A stretch of DNA of 17,850 nucleotides from Dehalococcoidia bacterium (GTDB lineage: Bacteria > Chloroflexota > Dehalococcoidia > Dehalococcoidales > UBA1222): contig WQXK01000014.1 of assembly GCA_009784845.1 (NCBI GenBank), forward strand, positions 1 through 17,850. Reading direction: 5' to 3'. The position numbers and the translations under genes were made by a program. The notes beneath the pieces were generated by a model. The model was not told where the DNA came from and did no database searches. It saw only the letters and a list, made by a program, of their open reading frames with translations. This document shows, one piece after another, positions 1 through 6,529 of this stretch. How positions within the stretch are numbered: position 1 is the first letter of the stretch; each line of letters begins with the position of its first letter.

Positions 1-1170
1 AAACGAGTAGGCATGGAGGTTTCCATTGCTGTCGGTGAGGTGGCCAAACTGGTTGATGTGGACGTCGTGGCGGTTTATCCCATCACGCCGCAGACACATG
101 TTGTGGAGCATATTGCCGATCTGGTTGCTGACGGCGAGTTGGATGCAGAGTACATCCCCGTTGAAAGCGAGCATTCGGCCATGAGCGCCTGCTTCGGTTC
201 TTCCGCAGCCGGTGCCCGCACATTTACAGCAACCGCCAGCCAGGGGCTTGAGCTCATGCAGGAGGCGCTTTATGTAGCATCCGGCATGAGGCTCCCAATA
301 GTCATGGTTGTGGCCAACCGCGCCGTATCGGCCCCTCTTTCAATTTGGGGGGATCACTCGGATGTGATGACGGTGCGCGATACCGGCTGGATACAGATTT
401 TCAATGAAAACGGGCAGGAGGTGGTTGATAATACCATCTGTGCTTTCCGCATTGCCGAAGACCACAATGTGTTGCTTCCGGTCATGGTGCATATGGACGG
501 ATTCAACTTATCCCACGTGATTGAGCCCATACTTCTGCCGGATGAGGCGCAGGTTAAGACTTTCCTGCCGCAGAATAACTATCCCTTACCATTGCATCCC
601 TCCAAGCCGGTTGCCATGGGCGATTTTGCCCCTCCCTTTATCTTCACGGAAGCCCGCTGGGCGCATGAGGAAGCCCTGCGTGCCTCAAAGAAGGTTATTG
701 TTGAGGTGTGGGATGCTTTCGCCAAGGAATTCGGCCGTCAGTACAAGCCCGTTGAGACATACCGCACCGAGGGTGCCAAGACACTTCTCTTCACCATGGG
801 CTGCTTCTCGGAGACGGCTATGACATCCGTGGACAAGATGCGCGATGATGGTATGGAGGTGGGTTTGGTCAAGCTGCGCCTGTGGCGCCCGTTCCCCTTT
901 GAGGAACTGCGCGAGGCAGTAAAGGGTGCCGACACGCTTATTATGCTTGATCGTTCCCTGTCCACCGGCGGACCAGGCGGACCGGTTTGTTCCGAGGTGC
1001 GTTCTGCGCTTTATAACCAGACCCCGCATCCTAAAGTGATCAGTTTTGTCGGTGGTTTGGGCGGACGCGACGTCACCATCAAGGATTTTGAAAATATCGT
1101 CAAGCGCGGTATGGAAATTGCCCAATCGGGCAGCGATAAGGAATTCGAGATATATGGGGTGAGGGAATAG
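1..1170 (+). CDS. porA: 2-oxoacid:ferredoxin oxidoreductase, alpha subunit (pyruvate/2-ketoisovalerate type), 5' partial
   Basis: This is the alpha subunit of a multi-subunit 2-oxoacid:ferredoxin oxidoreductase, which oxidatively decarboxylates pyruvate or a related keto acid to acyl-CoA and reduces ferredoxin in the cytoplasm. The YPITPQTH motif near the N-terminus is the pyrimidine-side TPP domain signature. It is followed by PVESEHSAMS, FTATASQG and the SIWGDHSDVM segment typical of PorA, then a transketolase C-like domain ending with LDRSLSTGGPGGP. The first Met codon is at 13, but the frame is open to base 1 (Lys-Arg-Val-Gly before Met), no good ribosome binding site precedes 13, and family members usually carry residues before this point. 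I therefore treat the start as lying outside the window. The gene ends three bases before the beta subunit, so they are co-transcribed. Gamma and delta subunits, not seen here, are probably upstream. Substrate specificity cannot be read from the sequence. Confidence 0.93.
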   Translation, partial: KRVGMEVSIAVGEVAKLVDVDVVAVYPITPQTHVVEHIADLVADGELDAEYIPVESEHSAMSACFGSSAAGARTFTATASQGLELMQEALYVASGMRLPIVMVVANRAVSAPLSIWGDHSDVMTVRDTGWIQIFNENGQEVVDNTICAFRIAEDHNVLLPVMVHMDGFNLSHVIEPILLPDEAQVKTFLPQNNYPLPLHPSKPVAMGDFAPPFIFTEARWAHEEALRASKKVIVEVWDAFAKEFGRQYKPVETYRTEGAKTLLFTMGCFSETAMTSVDKMRDDGMEVGLVKLRLWRPFPFEELREAVKGADTLIMLDRSLSTGGPGGPVCSEVRSALYNQTPHPKVISFVGGLGGRDVTIKDFENIVKRGMEIAQSGSDKEFEIYGVRE

Positions 1171-1173
1171 CTT

Positions 1174-2109
1174 ATGCAGAATTTAAGTGTTTTTGCTCCC
1201 AGATTACTTGAAAAAGCCGAGGCTTTTTCACCGGGGCATCGTGCCTGTATCGGTTGCGGTGAGGTGCTGGCTGTGCGCCTGGCGACCAAGGCGATGGGCA
1301 AGAATGTTGTCATCGTCAATGCCACCGGATGCATGGAAATCATTGCATCCCAGATACCCAACACGACCTGGAACGTTCCCTGGATACACACATTATTTGA
1401 GAACACCGCGGCTGTTGCCTCAGGCGTGGAGTCCGGTCTTAAAGTGCTTATGCGCAAGGGGCGCATACCGCAGGAGGAGATCAACGTTGCGGCCATCGGC
1501 GGCGATGGTGCTACGCTGGATATCGGTCTTCAGGCACTTTCTGGTGCCATGGAGCGTGGTCATAAGTTCCTCTACATCTGCTTTGACAATGAGGCCTATA
1601 TGAACACAGGCGTACAGCGCTCGTCAGCTACTCCTTTCGGTGCTACAACCACCACATCCCCTGCCGGAAAAAAGAGTTTCGGGCAGTTCTCCTGGAAGAA
1701 GGATATGCCGGCTATTGCCGTGGCGCATAATATTCCTTATGTGGCCACTGCCTGCCCCAGCTATCCCTTTGATATGATGCAGAAAATCAAAAAAGCGCAG
1801 ACTTTTGACGGGCCTTCCTACATTCAGGTATTTTCCGTCTGTCCTACCGGCTGGCGTACCGCCGGTGATATCAGCATCCGTCTGGGTCGTCTGGCGGTTG
1901 AGACGGGAGTTTTCCCGCTTTATGAGGTTGAGAACGGCAAGTACAAGATGAGTCTGGACTTTCCCAAACTCAAGCCACTCACCGATTACACCAAACCGCA
2001 GGGTCGTTTCCGCCATCTTTTGCCTGAGACACGGGCTCAAATTCAGGAGAAAGTGCTGCAGAAATACAATGAAATCAAGGCCAAGGCCGCTTGTGAGGTG
2101 AGATCATGA
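1174..2109 (+). CDS. porB: 2-oxoacid:ferredoxin oxidoreductase, beta subunit (TPP-binding)
   Basis: The beta subunit carries the pyrophosphate side of the thiamine diphosphate site and a [4Fe-4S] cluster of the cytoplasmic oxidoreductase. The 311-residue protein shows HRACIGCGE (Cys25, Cys28), NATGCMEI (Cys53) and SVCPTGW (Cys223), which match the four cluster ligands of PorB. The TPP motif is present as GGDG (109-112), followed about 30 residues later by DNEAYMNTG (138-146). Length and motif order are normal for the family. The ATG at 1174 follows the porA stop by three bases, with GAGGG inside the porA 3' end acting as ribosome binding site. The stop overlaps the next start as ATGA at 2106-2109, which suggests translational coupling. 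It forms the catalytic core with PorA. Whether the natural substrate is pyruvate or a branched-chain keto acid is not decidable from this sequence. Confidence 0.95.
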   Translation: MQNLSVFAPRLLEKAEAFSPGHRACIGCGEVLAVRLATKAMGKNVVIVNATGCMEIIASQIPNTTWNVPWIHTLFENTAAVASGVESGLKVLMRKGRIPQEEINVAAIGGDGATLDIGLQALSGAMERGHKFLYICFDNEAYMNTGVQRSSATPFGATTTTSPAGKKSFGQFSWKKDMPAIAVAHNIPYVATACPSYPFDMMQKIKKAQTFDGPSYIQVFSVCPTGWRTAGDISIRLGRLAVETGVFPLYEVENGKYKMSLDFPKLKPLTDYTKPQGRFRHLLPETRAQIQEKVLQKYNEIKAKAACEVRS

Positions 2110-4022
2110 GTAGCGTAGTATTCAGTAGCTGGGAAGGGCAGGTTGTTGACAACCGCTCGGGGCAGTCTGCCGCATCCGCTGCATCAGATGTCAAAGTACC
2201 CCTCAAGTATGGCGACAGCGACGTGGCGGCCTTTATCTCTTGAGATGGCTTGGTGCTTGCCGACAAAAAGGTCAGCGCCGTTGCCTTGGTGAAGGCCTAT
2301 ATTGAAGAGGCGGCTAAGCTTGCATGTGGTGAGTGCAATATGGGCTATCGTGGTCTGGCTGTGCTCGCCGATATTCTCGCTCGCATATGTGGCGGCAAAG
2401 GGCAGCCGGGCGACGTTGACCTGCTGCTTGATCTGGCTCAAAACATCCAGAAGAATGTCAAATGCGACTTCTGTGCCAATGCTGTCATTCCGCTGAAGGA
2501 TGCCTTACGCAATTACGGCGAGGCTTTTGAAAAAGCCGCTTCCGGCAATGAGGTCATACCGAACATAGATTACATAAAGAAGGTGACGGCTCCGTGTCAG
2601 GAGGCCTGTCCCATTCATCAGGACGTGCCGGGGTATTTGGAGCTTGTGCGCAACCGGCGCAATACCGAGGCATTGAAGCTGATTCGTCGCACCAATTGTT
2701 TGCCCTGTGTCACGGGTCGTACCTGCGTGGCTTTCTGCGAAGAGAATTGTGTGCGTGGCGATATTGATGCACCTTTGTCGATTCGTGCTCTCAAGCGCGT
2801 TCCGGCGGATATGGGCATCATCCAGCCGCAGCCTTTTGACAAGGGCGCCAAAGAGGATAAGGTTGCCATCGTTGGTGCCGGACCTGCCGGTCTGTCTGCG
2901 GCAAATTATTTGGCGCGCTTGGGGTATCAGGTGCAGATTTTTGATGAGCAGCCAACTTCCGGCGGCATGACCTTTGTCGGCATTCCGTCATATCGTTTGC
3001 CGCGCAATGTGCTGGCACGCGAAATCGAGCATATCACATCGCTTGATATCCTAATGCATCCGGACCTGCGCATTCGCCACGTGGAGGACCTGCAGAAACG
3101 CTTTAAGGCCGTTCTAGTGGCCACAGGTGCGCATCAAAGCCGTGACAATGGCATTGATAACTGGAATACGGATTACGACACGCTGATGGAAGGCGTCAGC
3201 TTCCTGCGCGATATAAGCTGCGGCAAGGCTATTGCACCCAAAAACCAGGTGCTGGTTGTAGGCGGCGGAAATACCGCCATCGACTGCGCCCGCACTGCCA
3301 AGCGTTTGGGGTGCAAGGATGTTACCATCGTCTACCGCCGCGGTCGTCACGAAATGCCCGCGCGCGATGAGGAGGTAAAGGCAGCTGAGGAGGAGGGCAT
3401 AAAGTTCCAATTCCTAGCCGTTCCGACCAAAATTCACTCGCAGAACAGCAAGGTGGTCGGTGCCGAGTGTATCCGCATGGAACTTGGAGAGCCGGATGCA
3501 TCAGGTCGCCGCAAGCCTGTTCCCATGAAAAACTCCGAGTTTACAATGCCTGCGGATATGGTGCTGACCGCCATCGGTGAGATTCCGGACACCTCATTCC
3601 TTGATGGAGCGCTTGAGCTTACAAGCTGGAACTCAGTCAAGGCCGACAAAAACGGTGTGACCACTGTTCCATGGCTTTTTGCTGCCGGGGATTGTGTGAG
3701 CGGCCCAGCCAGCGTTGTCGAGGCTATGGCCGCCGGCAAACGCGCGGCGGAAAGCATTCACGCTTACATAAGCAATAACAAAAAATTCTCCTCTGAGTTG
3801 GCGCTGGACGACGTGCTGCATGACTTAGGTCTTAGCCGCCGGCGCCGCGGACCCAAGCTTCCTTCCACAAAGCGTTTGCTTCCGTGTGAGATGCCGCCGG
3901 ATGAGCGGGTACAGGGCTTTGATGAGACTGAGGAGTGTTTCAATGTACAAGTGGCCGCCCGCGAGACCGAGCGTTGCTTACGCTGCTATCGCGTAATGCT
4001 TATCGTAAAGGGGCAGGGCTAA
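2106..4022 (+). CDS. NuoF-tail/GltD-like FAD-NAD(P) iron-sulfur oxidoreductase with an in-frame UGA at codon 46
   Basis: The frame starts at ATG 2106, overlapping the porB stop, and runs 639 codons to TAA 4020-4022, interrupted only by TGA at 2241-2243. Order of parts: a short N-terminal segment (VVFSSWEGQVVDNR); the UGA; a helical domain like the iron-sulfur tail of NuoF with Cys74/Cys77 and Cys120/Cys123; a GltD-type N-terminal Fe-S domain (Cys164, 168, 198, 201, 207, 211, 215); an FAD Rossmann motif GAGPAG (257-262) with SGGM; an NAD(P) motif GGGNTA (386-391); and GDCVSGPASVVEAMAAGK closing the FAD fold. Such proteins pass electrons between NAD(P)H and iron-sulfur partners. The Por operon context suggests coupling of ferredoxin and NAD(P) pools, which is inference. 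If UGA stops translation, restart would have to use TTG 2250 or GTG 2253, and no good ribosome binding site is seen there. Nonsense mutation, sequencing error and selenocysteine all remain possible. Everything downstream is intact. Confidence 0.85.
2241..2243 (+). other. In-frame UGA codon inside the flavoprotein frame
   Basis: TGA lies between ...AAFIS and DGLVLADKK in a frame that is open from ATG 2106 to TAA 4022. A single G-to-A change would turn a Trp codon (TGG) into this TGA, and from memory of related NuoF-tail/GltD proteins a Trp-Asp-Gly sequence is plausible here. UGA ends porB, the vapB-like gene, yjbQ, the histidine kinase, the phd-like gene and hemW in this window, so it is not a reassigned sense codon. 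A weak stem (GGTGC with GCGCC plus GAC with GTC around AAAAAG at 2265-2270) follows, but I do not regard it as a convincing SECIS. Confidence 0.9.
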
Positions 4023-4023
4023 T

Positions 4024-4746
4024 ATGGTAAAACTTACGATTGATAACAAAGAGATTCAGGTTGAAGATGGGGCTAGCATTCTGGATGCCGCCGCCAAAAC
4101 CGGCATTAGCATCCCCACGCTGTGTCATAACGAGGAACTTTCCCCGGCGGGTGCCTGCCGCGTATGTACCGTTGAGGTGGCTACGGACGAGGGACCAATT
4201 ACGGTCGCCTCGTGCAACTATCCGGTTGCTGACGGTATGGTGGTCAATACCAAGTCTGAAATGGCGCTCAAGGCGCGCAAACTGGCTTTGGAAATGCTTT
4301 TGGCGCAATCGCCGCAATCGGAAAAAATAGCCAAGCTGGCACTTGATGCCGGGTTGGATGCACCGCGCTTTTCGCTTAAGGGCGATGAGTGCGTTCTGTG
4401 TCGCCTTTGTGTACGCACCTGTCAGGAAGTGGTTGGAGCAAATGCCATCACGTTCATTGCGCAAGGATTGGATCGCGATAACAAAGATGCTTGTGTTGAA
4501 TGGGATGCCGACAAATGTATTGCCTGCGGCTCATGTGCCTTTATTTGCCCTACAAAGGCTGTGACGCTCTGTGACAATGTCGATACGCGCGTCATTCAGA
4601 CGCCCAATACTAATATGGAGTTTAAGATGAAGGCCTGCACAAAGTGCGGTGCCTATTATGCTCCTGAAAAGCAGCTTGAGTATATGGCGAAAACTGCCAA
4701 GCTGCCCATTGAAAAGTTTGATTTGTGCATGGATTGCCGCGATTAG
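4024..4746 (+). CDS. NuoG/HoxU-like [2Fe-2S]/[4Fe-4S] electron-transfer protein
   Basis: This 240-residue iron-sulfur protein resembles the N-terminal part of NuoG, HoxU and Fe-hydrogenase-associated subunits. An N-terminal plant-ferredoxin-like fold holds a [2Fe-2S] site with Cys34, Cys45, Cys48 and Cys64. A bacterial-type double [4Fe-4S] domain follows, with Cys123/126/129/133 (CVLCRLCVRTC) and Cys165/168/171/175 (CIACGSCAFICP). The C-terminus has two further CxxC pairs, Cys205/208 and Cys235/238, which could bind zinc or another cluster. The region between residues 85 and 115 lacks the HxxxCxxCxxxxxC cluster normally found in NuoG and HoxU. ATG 4024 follows the flavoprotein stop by one base, with AAAGGGG about a dozen bases upstream. 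It is the last gene of the operon and most likely the electron-wire subunit between the flavoprotein and ferredoxin or the Por core. The complex assignment is inference. Confidence 0.88.
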   Translation: MVKLTIDNKEIQVEDGASILDAAAKTGISIPTLCHNEELSPAGACRVCTVEVATDEGPITVASCNYPVADGMVVNTKSEMALKARKLALEMLLAQSPQSEKIAKLALDAGLDAPRFSLKGDECVLCRLCVRTCQEVVGANAITFIAQGLDRDNKDACVEWDADKCIACGSCAFICPTKAVTLCDNVDTRVIQTPNTNMEFKMKACTKCGAYYAPEKQLEYMAKTAKLPIEKFDLCMDCRD

Positions 4747-4768
4747 TTCAGAGCGGTTTGGTAGAAAT

Positions 4769-4806
4769 AAGCTGGCCTTGGGAGTTATTCCTGAGGCCAG
4801 CTTTTT
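4769..4806 (+). terminator. Rho-independent terminator of the Por/flavoprotein operon
   Basis: A perfect 10-bp stem (AAGCTGGCCT at 4769-4778 with AGGCCAGCTT at 4794-4803) extends through two G-T pairs and a G-C pair, leaving a short loop, and is followed by a T run at 4802-4806. It sits 22 bases after the stop of the last operon gene. Confidence 0.92.
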
Positions 4807-4884
4807 GAGTTTAACAATCAGCTTTTGATGTGTTTGTAAATAAATATGATGAAGCTAATTTTAGCCGTGTATTTGCCTCATTTT

Positions 4885-4902
4885 TGCTGCTGCTGCTGCT
4901 GC
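4885..4902 (+). repeat. (TGC)6 trinucleotide tract
   Basis: Six perfect tandem TGC units lie in the non-coding gap between the operon terminator and the vapBC-like promoter. Such a tract may vary in length by slippage. No reading frame or regulatory motif clearly uses it. Apart from this tract and the promoter at 4949, I see nothing in the gap 4807-5006. Confidence 0.8.
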
Positions 4903-4948
4903 GTTACATTTGTATTAATCGTTCATATTGATGCTTTTTACCACATTT

Positions 4949-4977
4949 TTGCGAATAACCTGCACATGTTGTAAAAT
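4949..4977 (+). promoter_or_regulatory. Promoter of the vapBC-like pair with a dyad over the -10 box
   Basis: TTGCGA (4949-4954) and TAAAAT (4972-4977) are separated by 17 bases, a good sigma70-type arrangement 29 bases before the ATG. The short inverted repeat GTTG...CAAC (4968-4971 and 4979-4982) brackets the -10 box and is a candidate operator for autoregulation by the antitoxin. A strong ribosome binding site, GAGGAGGT, lies at 4993-5000. Confidence 0.55.
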
Positions 4978-5006
4978 TCAACTTAGCCTGTTGAGGAGGT
5001 ATTACA

Positions 5007-5261
5007 ATGTCTACTGTAAAAGCGTATTTTGATGGCGTGGCATTTGTGCCGATGGGCACTGTTGATATGGCAAAAGGCAAAATCGTAGAACTTGCAATTG
5101 TTCGCGATGAAGTTGAAAAAACTGCTGATACTAAAAGATTGGAGGCTTTTCGCAAGCTGACCAATGAATTCCACGAATTGAACATGTCCGAACCTATCCC
5201 GCAGGAATTTGACGAAATCATTCAAAGCCGCATTGATTTTTCTAGAGAGCCGGCTTTATGA
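5007..5261 (+). CDS. Small antitoxin-like protein paired with a PIN toxin (VapB/AF2212-like)
   Basis: An 84-residue protein beginning VKAYFDGVAFVPMGTVDMAKGK, a short beta-rich N-terminal segment like that of AF2212/DUF104-type and related antitoxins (a DNA-binding and dimerising part), followed by a charged helical C-terminus that would wrap the toxin. The start at ATG 5007 is fixed by the ribosome binding site GAGGAGGT six bases upstream. The gene overlaps the following PIN-domain gene by ATGA, the usual layout of a VapBC operon, and this pairing is the main evidence for function. Expected role: neutralise the VapC-like ribonuclease and repress the operon. The exact antitoxin family is uncertain. 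Base composition is more AT-rich than in the upstream energy operon. Confidence 0.75.
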   Translation: MSTVKAYFDGVAFVPMGTVDMAKGKIVELAIVRDEVEKTADTKRLEAFRKLTNEFHELNMSEPIPQEFDEIIQSRIDFSREPAL

Positions 5262-5665
5262 GTGCTATTGTCATTGATACGAATATTATTTCGTTCTATT
5301 TGAGAGAGGATAGGCATGTAATTGATAATATCGAAAAGGCATTGATAGCCGGAGATGAGTTGATTATTGCCCCGATTGCATATTACGAAATACGCCGCGG
5401 TCTTGTTGCTGTAAACTCTGTAAAACGTCTAATAAAATTCGAGCATTTGTGCGAGGTGTTTCCTGTCGGAAAACTTGATAATGCTATTCTTGATATAGCT
5501 GCTGACATATATGTCGAACTAAAAGGCAAAGGAAGTCTTATAAACGATGCGGATATTCTAATCGCCGCTTTTTGTAAACAACACGGGTTTACACTTGTAA
5601 CAAATAATATCAAGCATTTTGAGAGTATTTCTGGTTTGCCTTTGTTGAATTGGGCGCAGTCATAG
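5258..5665 (+). CDS. vapC: VapC-like PIN-domain ribonuclease toxin
   Basis: This 135-residue protein has the PIN-domain layout: IVIDTNIIS with Asp7 at the first strand, YYEIRRG with Glu44, and INDADILIAA with Asp97 and Asp99, followed by TLVTNNIKHF, where the usual fourth acidic residue appears as Asn. These acidic residues bind Mg2+ or Mn2+ for endoribonuclease activity, which in VapC enzymes typically targets initiator tRNA or rRNA. The length is normal for VapC. Its start overlaps the antitoxin stop by four bases, so translation is probably coupled. It ends 22 bases before the convergent yjbQ stop. The toxin looks intact, but the target RNA cannot be predicted. Confidence 0.9.
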   Translation: MSAIVIDTNIISFYLREDRHVIDNIEKALIAGDELIIAPIAYYEIRRGLVAVNSVKRLIKFEHLCEVFPVGKLDNAILDIAADIYVELKGKGSLINDADILIAAFCKQHGFTLVTNNIKHFESISGLPLLNWAQS

Positions 5666-5687
5666 TTTTAGTGTATTACAACTTCAA

Positions 5688-6092
5688 TCAGTGGCTGTCA
5701 GCTGAGGTTATCTTAACATAAAATTCCCTGTTGCGCGGCGGATCAAACTCGCAGAAATAAATGCCCTGCCAAGTTCCAAGAACCAGCCTTTTGTTCTCAA
5801 TAATGACAGTAACGCTTGAGCCGATGGCGCTTGCTTTCAGGTGTGCTGCGCTGTTGCCCTCGACATGACGAAACTCAGAACTGTCAGGGAAGGCTTTACC
5901 CAAGCCAATGATAAGGTCTCGCACCACGTCTGGGTCGGCATTTTCGTTAATCGTAATACCTGCAGTCGTATGCGGGCAGTAAACCACGGCTATGCCATCG
6001 GTTACGCCGCTTTTGCCGATTGCGTCACTCACCTGCGTTGTAATGTTATAAAAGTTCTCTTTTGGAGTTGTTAGGCTGTATCTGTAGAGCAT
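5688..6092 (-). CDS. yjbQ: YjbQ/UPF0047 family protein (secondary thiamine-phosphate synthase)
   Basis: This 134-residue protein shows all signatures of the YjbQ/UPF0047 family: VVYCPHTTAGITINEN, FRHVEGNSAAHLKAS and LVLGTWQGIYFCEFD, with conserved His and Glu residues around a metal-binding pocket. Members of the family show weak thiamine-phosphate synthase activity in E. coli, but the physiological role is not settled. The length is typical. The start ATG at 6092-6090 is preceded by GGAG a few bases upstream on the minus strand. The gene is single and lies between two toxin-antitoxin modules: it converges on vapC and diverges from hipB, so its promoter must lie within 6093-6190 next to the hipBA operators. 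I could not pick out a convincing -35/-10 pair for it. Confidence 0.92.
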   Translation of the reverse strand: MLYRYSLTTPKENFYNITTQVSDAIGKSGVTDGIAVVYCPHTTAGITINENADPDVVRDLIIGLGKAFPDSSEFRHVEGNSAAHLKASAIGSSVTVIIENKRLVLGTWQGIYFCEFDPPRNREFYVKITSADSH

Positions 6093-6197
6093 GTTTTTTC
6101 TCCTTCATGATTTTTGCGCGCATTTATGCTTTGTATTGTTTTTACGATTGTCACTGTCCATTCTATGCGCTTGGTCGCGATATTACAATTACGCAAA

Positions 6198-6226
6198 TTG
6201 ACTACAAAAACGAAGTCGCATATAAT
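6198..6226 (+). promoter_or_regulatory. Promoter of hipBA
   Basis: TTGACT (6198-6203) and a perfect TATAAT (6221-6226) are separated by exactly 17 bases. This is the best sigma70-type promoter in the window. The -35 box overlaps operator 1 and the -10 box lies between operators 1 and 2, so repressor binding would block RNA polymerase. A ribosome binding site, AGGAG, lies at 6272-6276, seven bases before ATG 6284. Confidence 0.85.
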
Positions 6227-6271
6227 GACTACTAAAACGTAGCCATTATTGGTGACGTTAAAAATGAAGTC
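6200..6271 (+). promoter_or_regulatory. Three-site operator array, 27-bp period
   Basis: Three related 18-bp imperfect palindromes start at 6200, 6227 and 6254, exactly 27 bases apart: GACTACAAAAACGAAGTC, GACTACTAAAACGTAGCC and GACGTTAAAAATGAAGTC. Half-sites are GACTWC-like, separated by an A-rich centre. The array covers the promoter and leader of hipB and is the likely binding site of the HipB-HipA complex. A 27-bp period is about 2.5 helical turns. Confidence 0.8.
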
Positions 6272-6283
6272 AGGAGTTGACGG

Positions 6284-6529
6284 ATGAAGATAGCAACAAG
6301 AATTAGAGATGCATATACTTTAGGGCAGATAATTCAACAAGGTCGTTTACAACGTGGAGTCAGTCAAAGGGCTCTAGCAAAAGAACTTAATATCAGTCAA
6401 AAATGGGTCTGGGAAATGGAACAAGGGAAGCCCGGGCTTATGATGGATAGATTATTCTTGATTTTGGACAAGACCGGTGTTAGCTTATCGGCGGAGTTTG
6501 AGGTGGAGGAGATGCTGCAAAATGGGTAG
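6284..6529 (+). CDS. hipB: HipB-like antitoxin, XRE-family helix-turn-helix
   Basis: An 81-residue protein with a Xre/Cro-type helix-turn-helix (roughly residues 13-65): QRGVSQRALAKELNISQKWVWEMEQGK covers the turn, recognition helix and the residues that follow it. HipB proteins dimerise, bind palindromic operators and hold the HipA kinase inactive. The gene stands directly upstream of hipA and overlaps it by eight bases, and three palindromes with a strong promoter precede it, all as expected of an autoregulated hipBA operon. The start at ATG 6284 is supported by AGGAG seven bases upstream. The gene appears complete. Confidence 0.9.
   Translation: MKIATRIRDAYTLGQIIQQGRLQRGVSQRALAKELNISQKWVWEMEQGKPGLMMDRLFLILDKTGVSLSAEFEVEEMLQNG

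Noticed and set aside
2244..2285. Possible SECIS element just after the UGA
   Set aside because: A short stem (GGTGC/GCGCC plus GAC/GTC around AAAAAG) lies at about the right distance, but it has a bulky interior loop, no clear conserved loop G, and the codon site has no redox-partner Cys. It is not strong enough to call.
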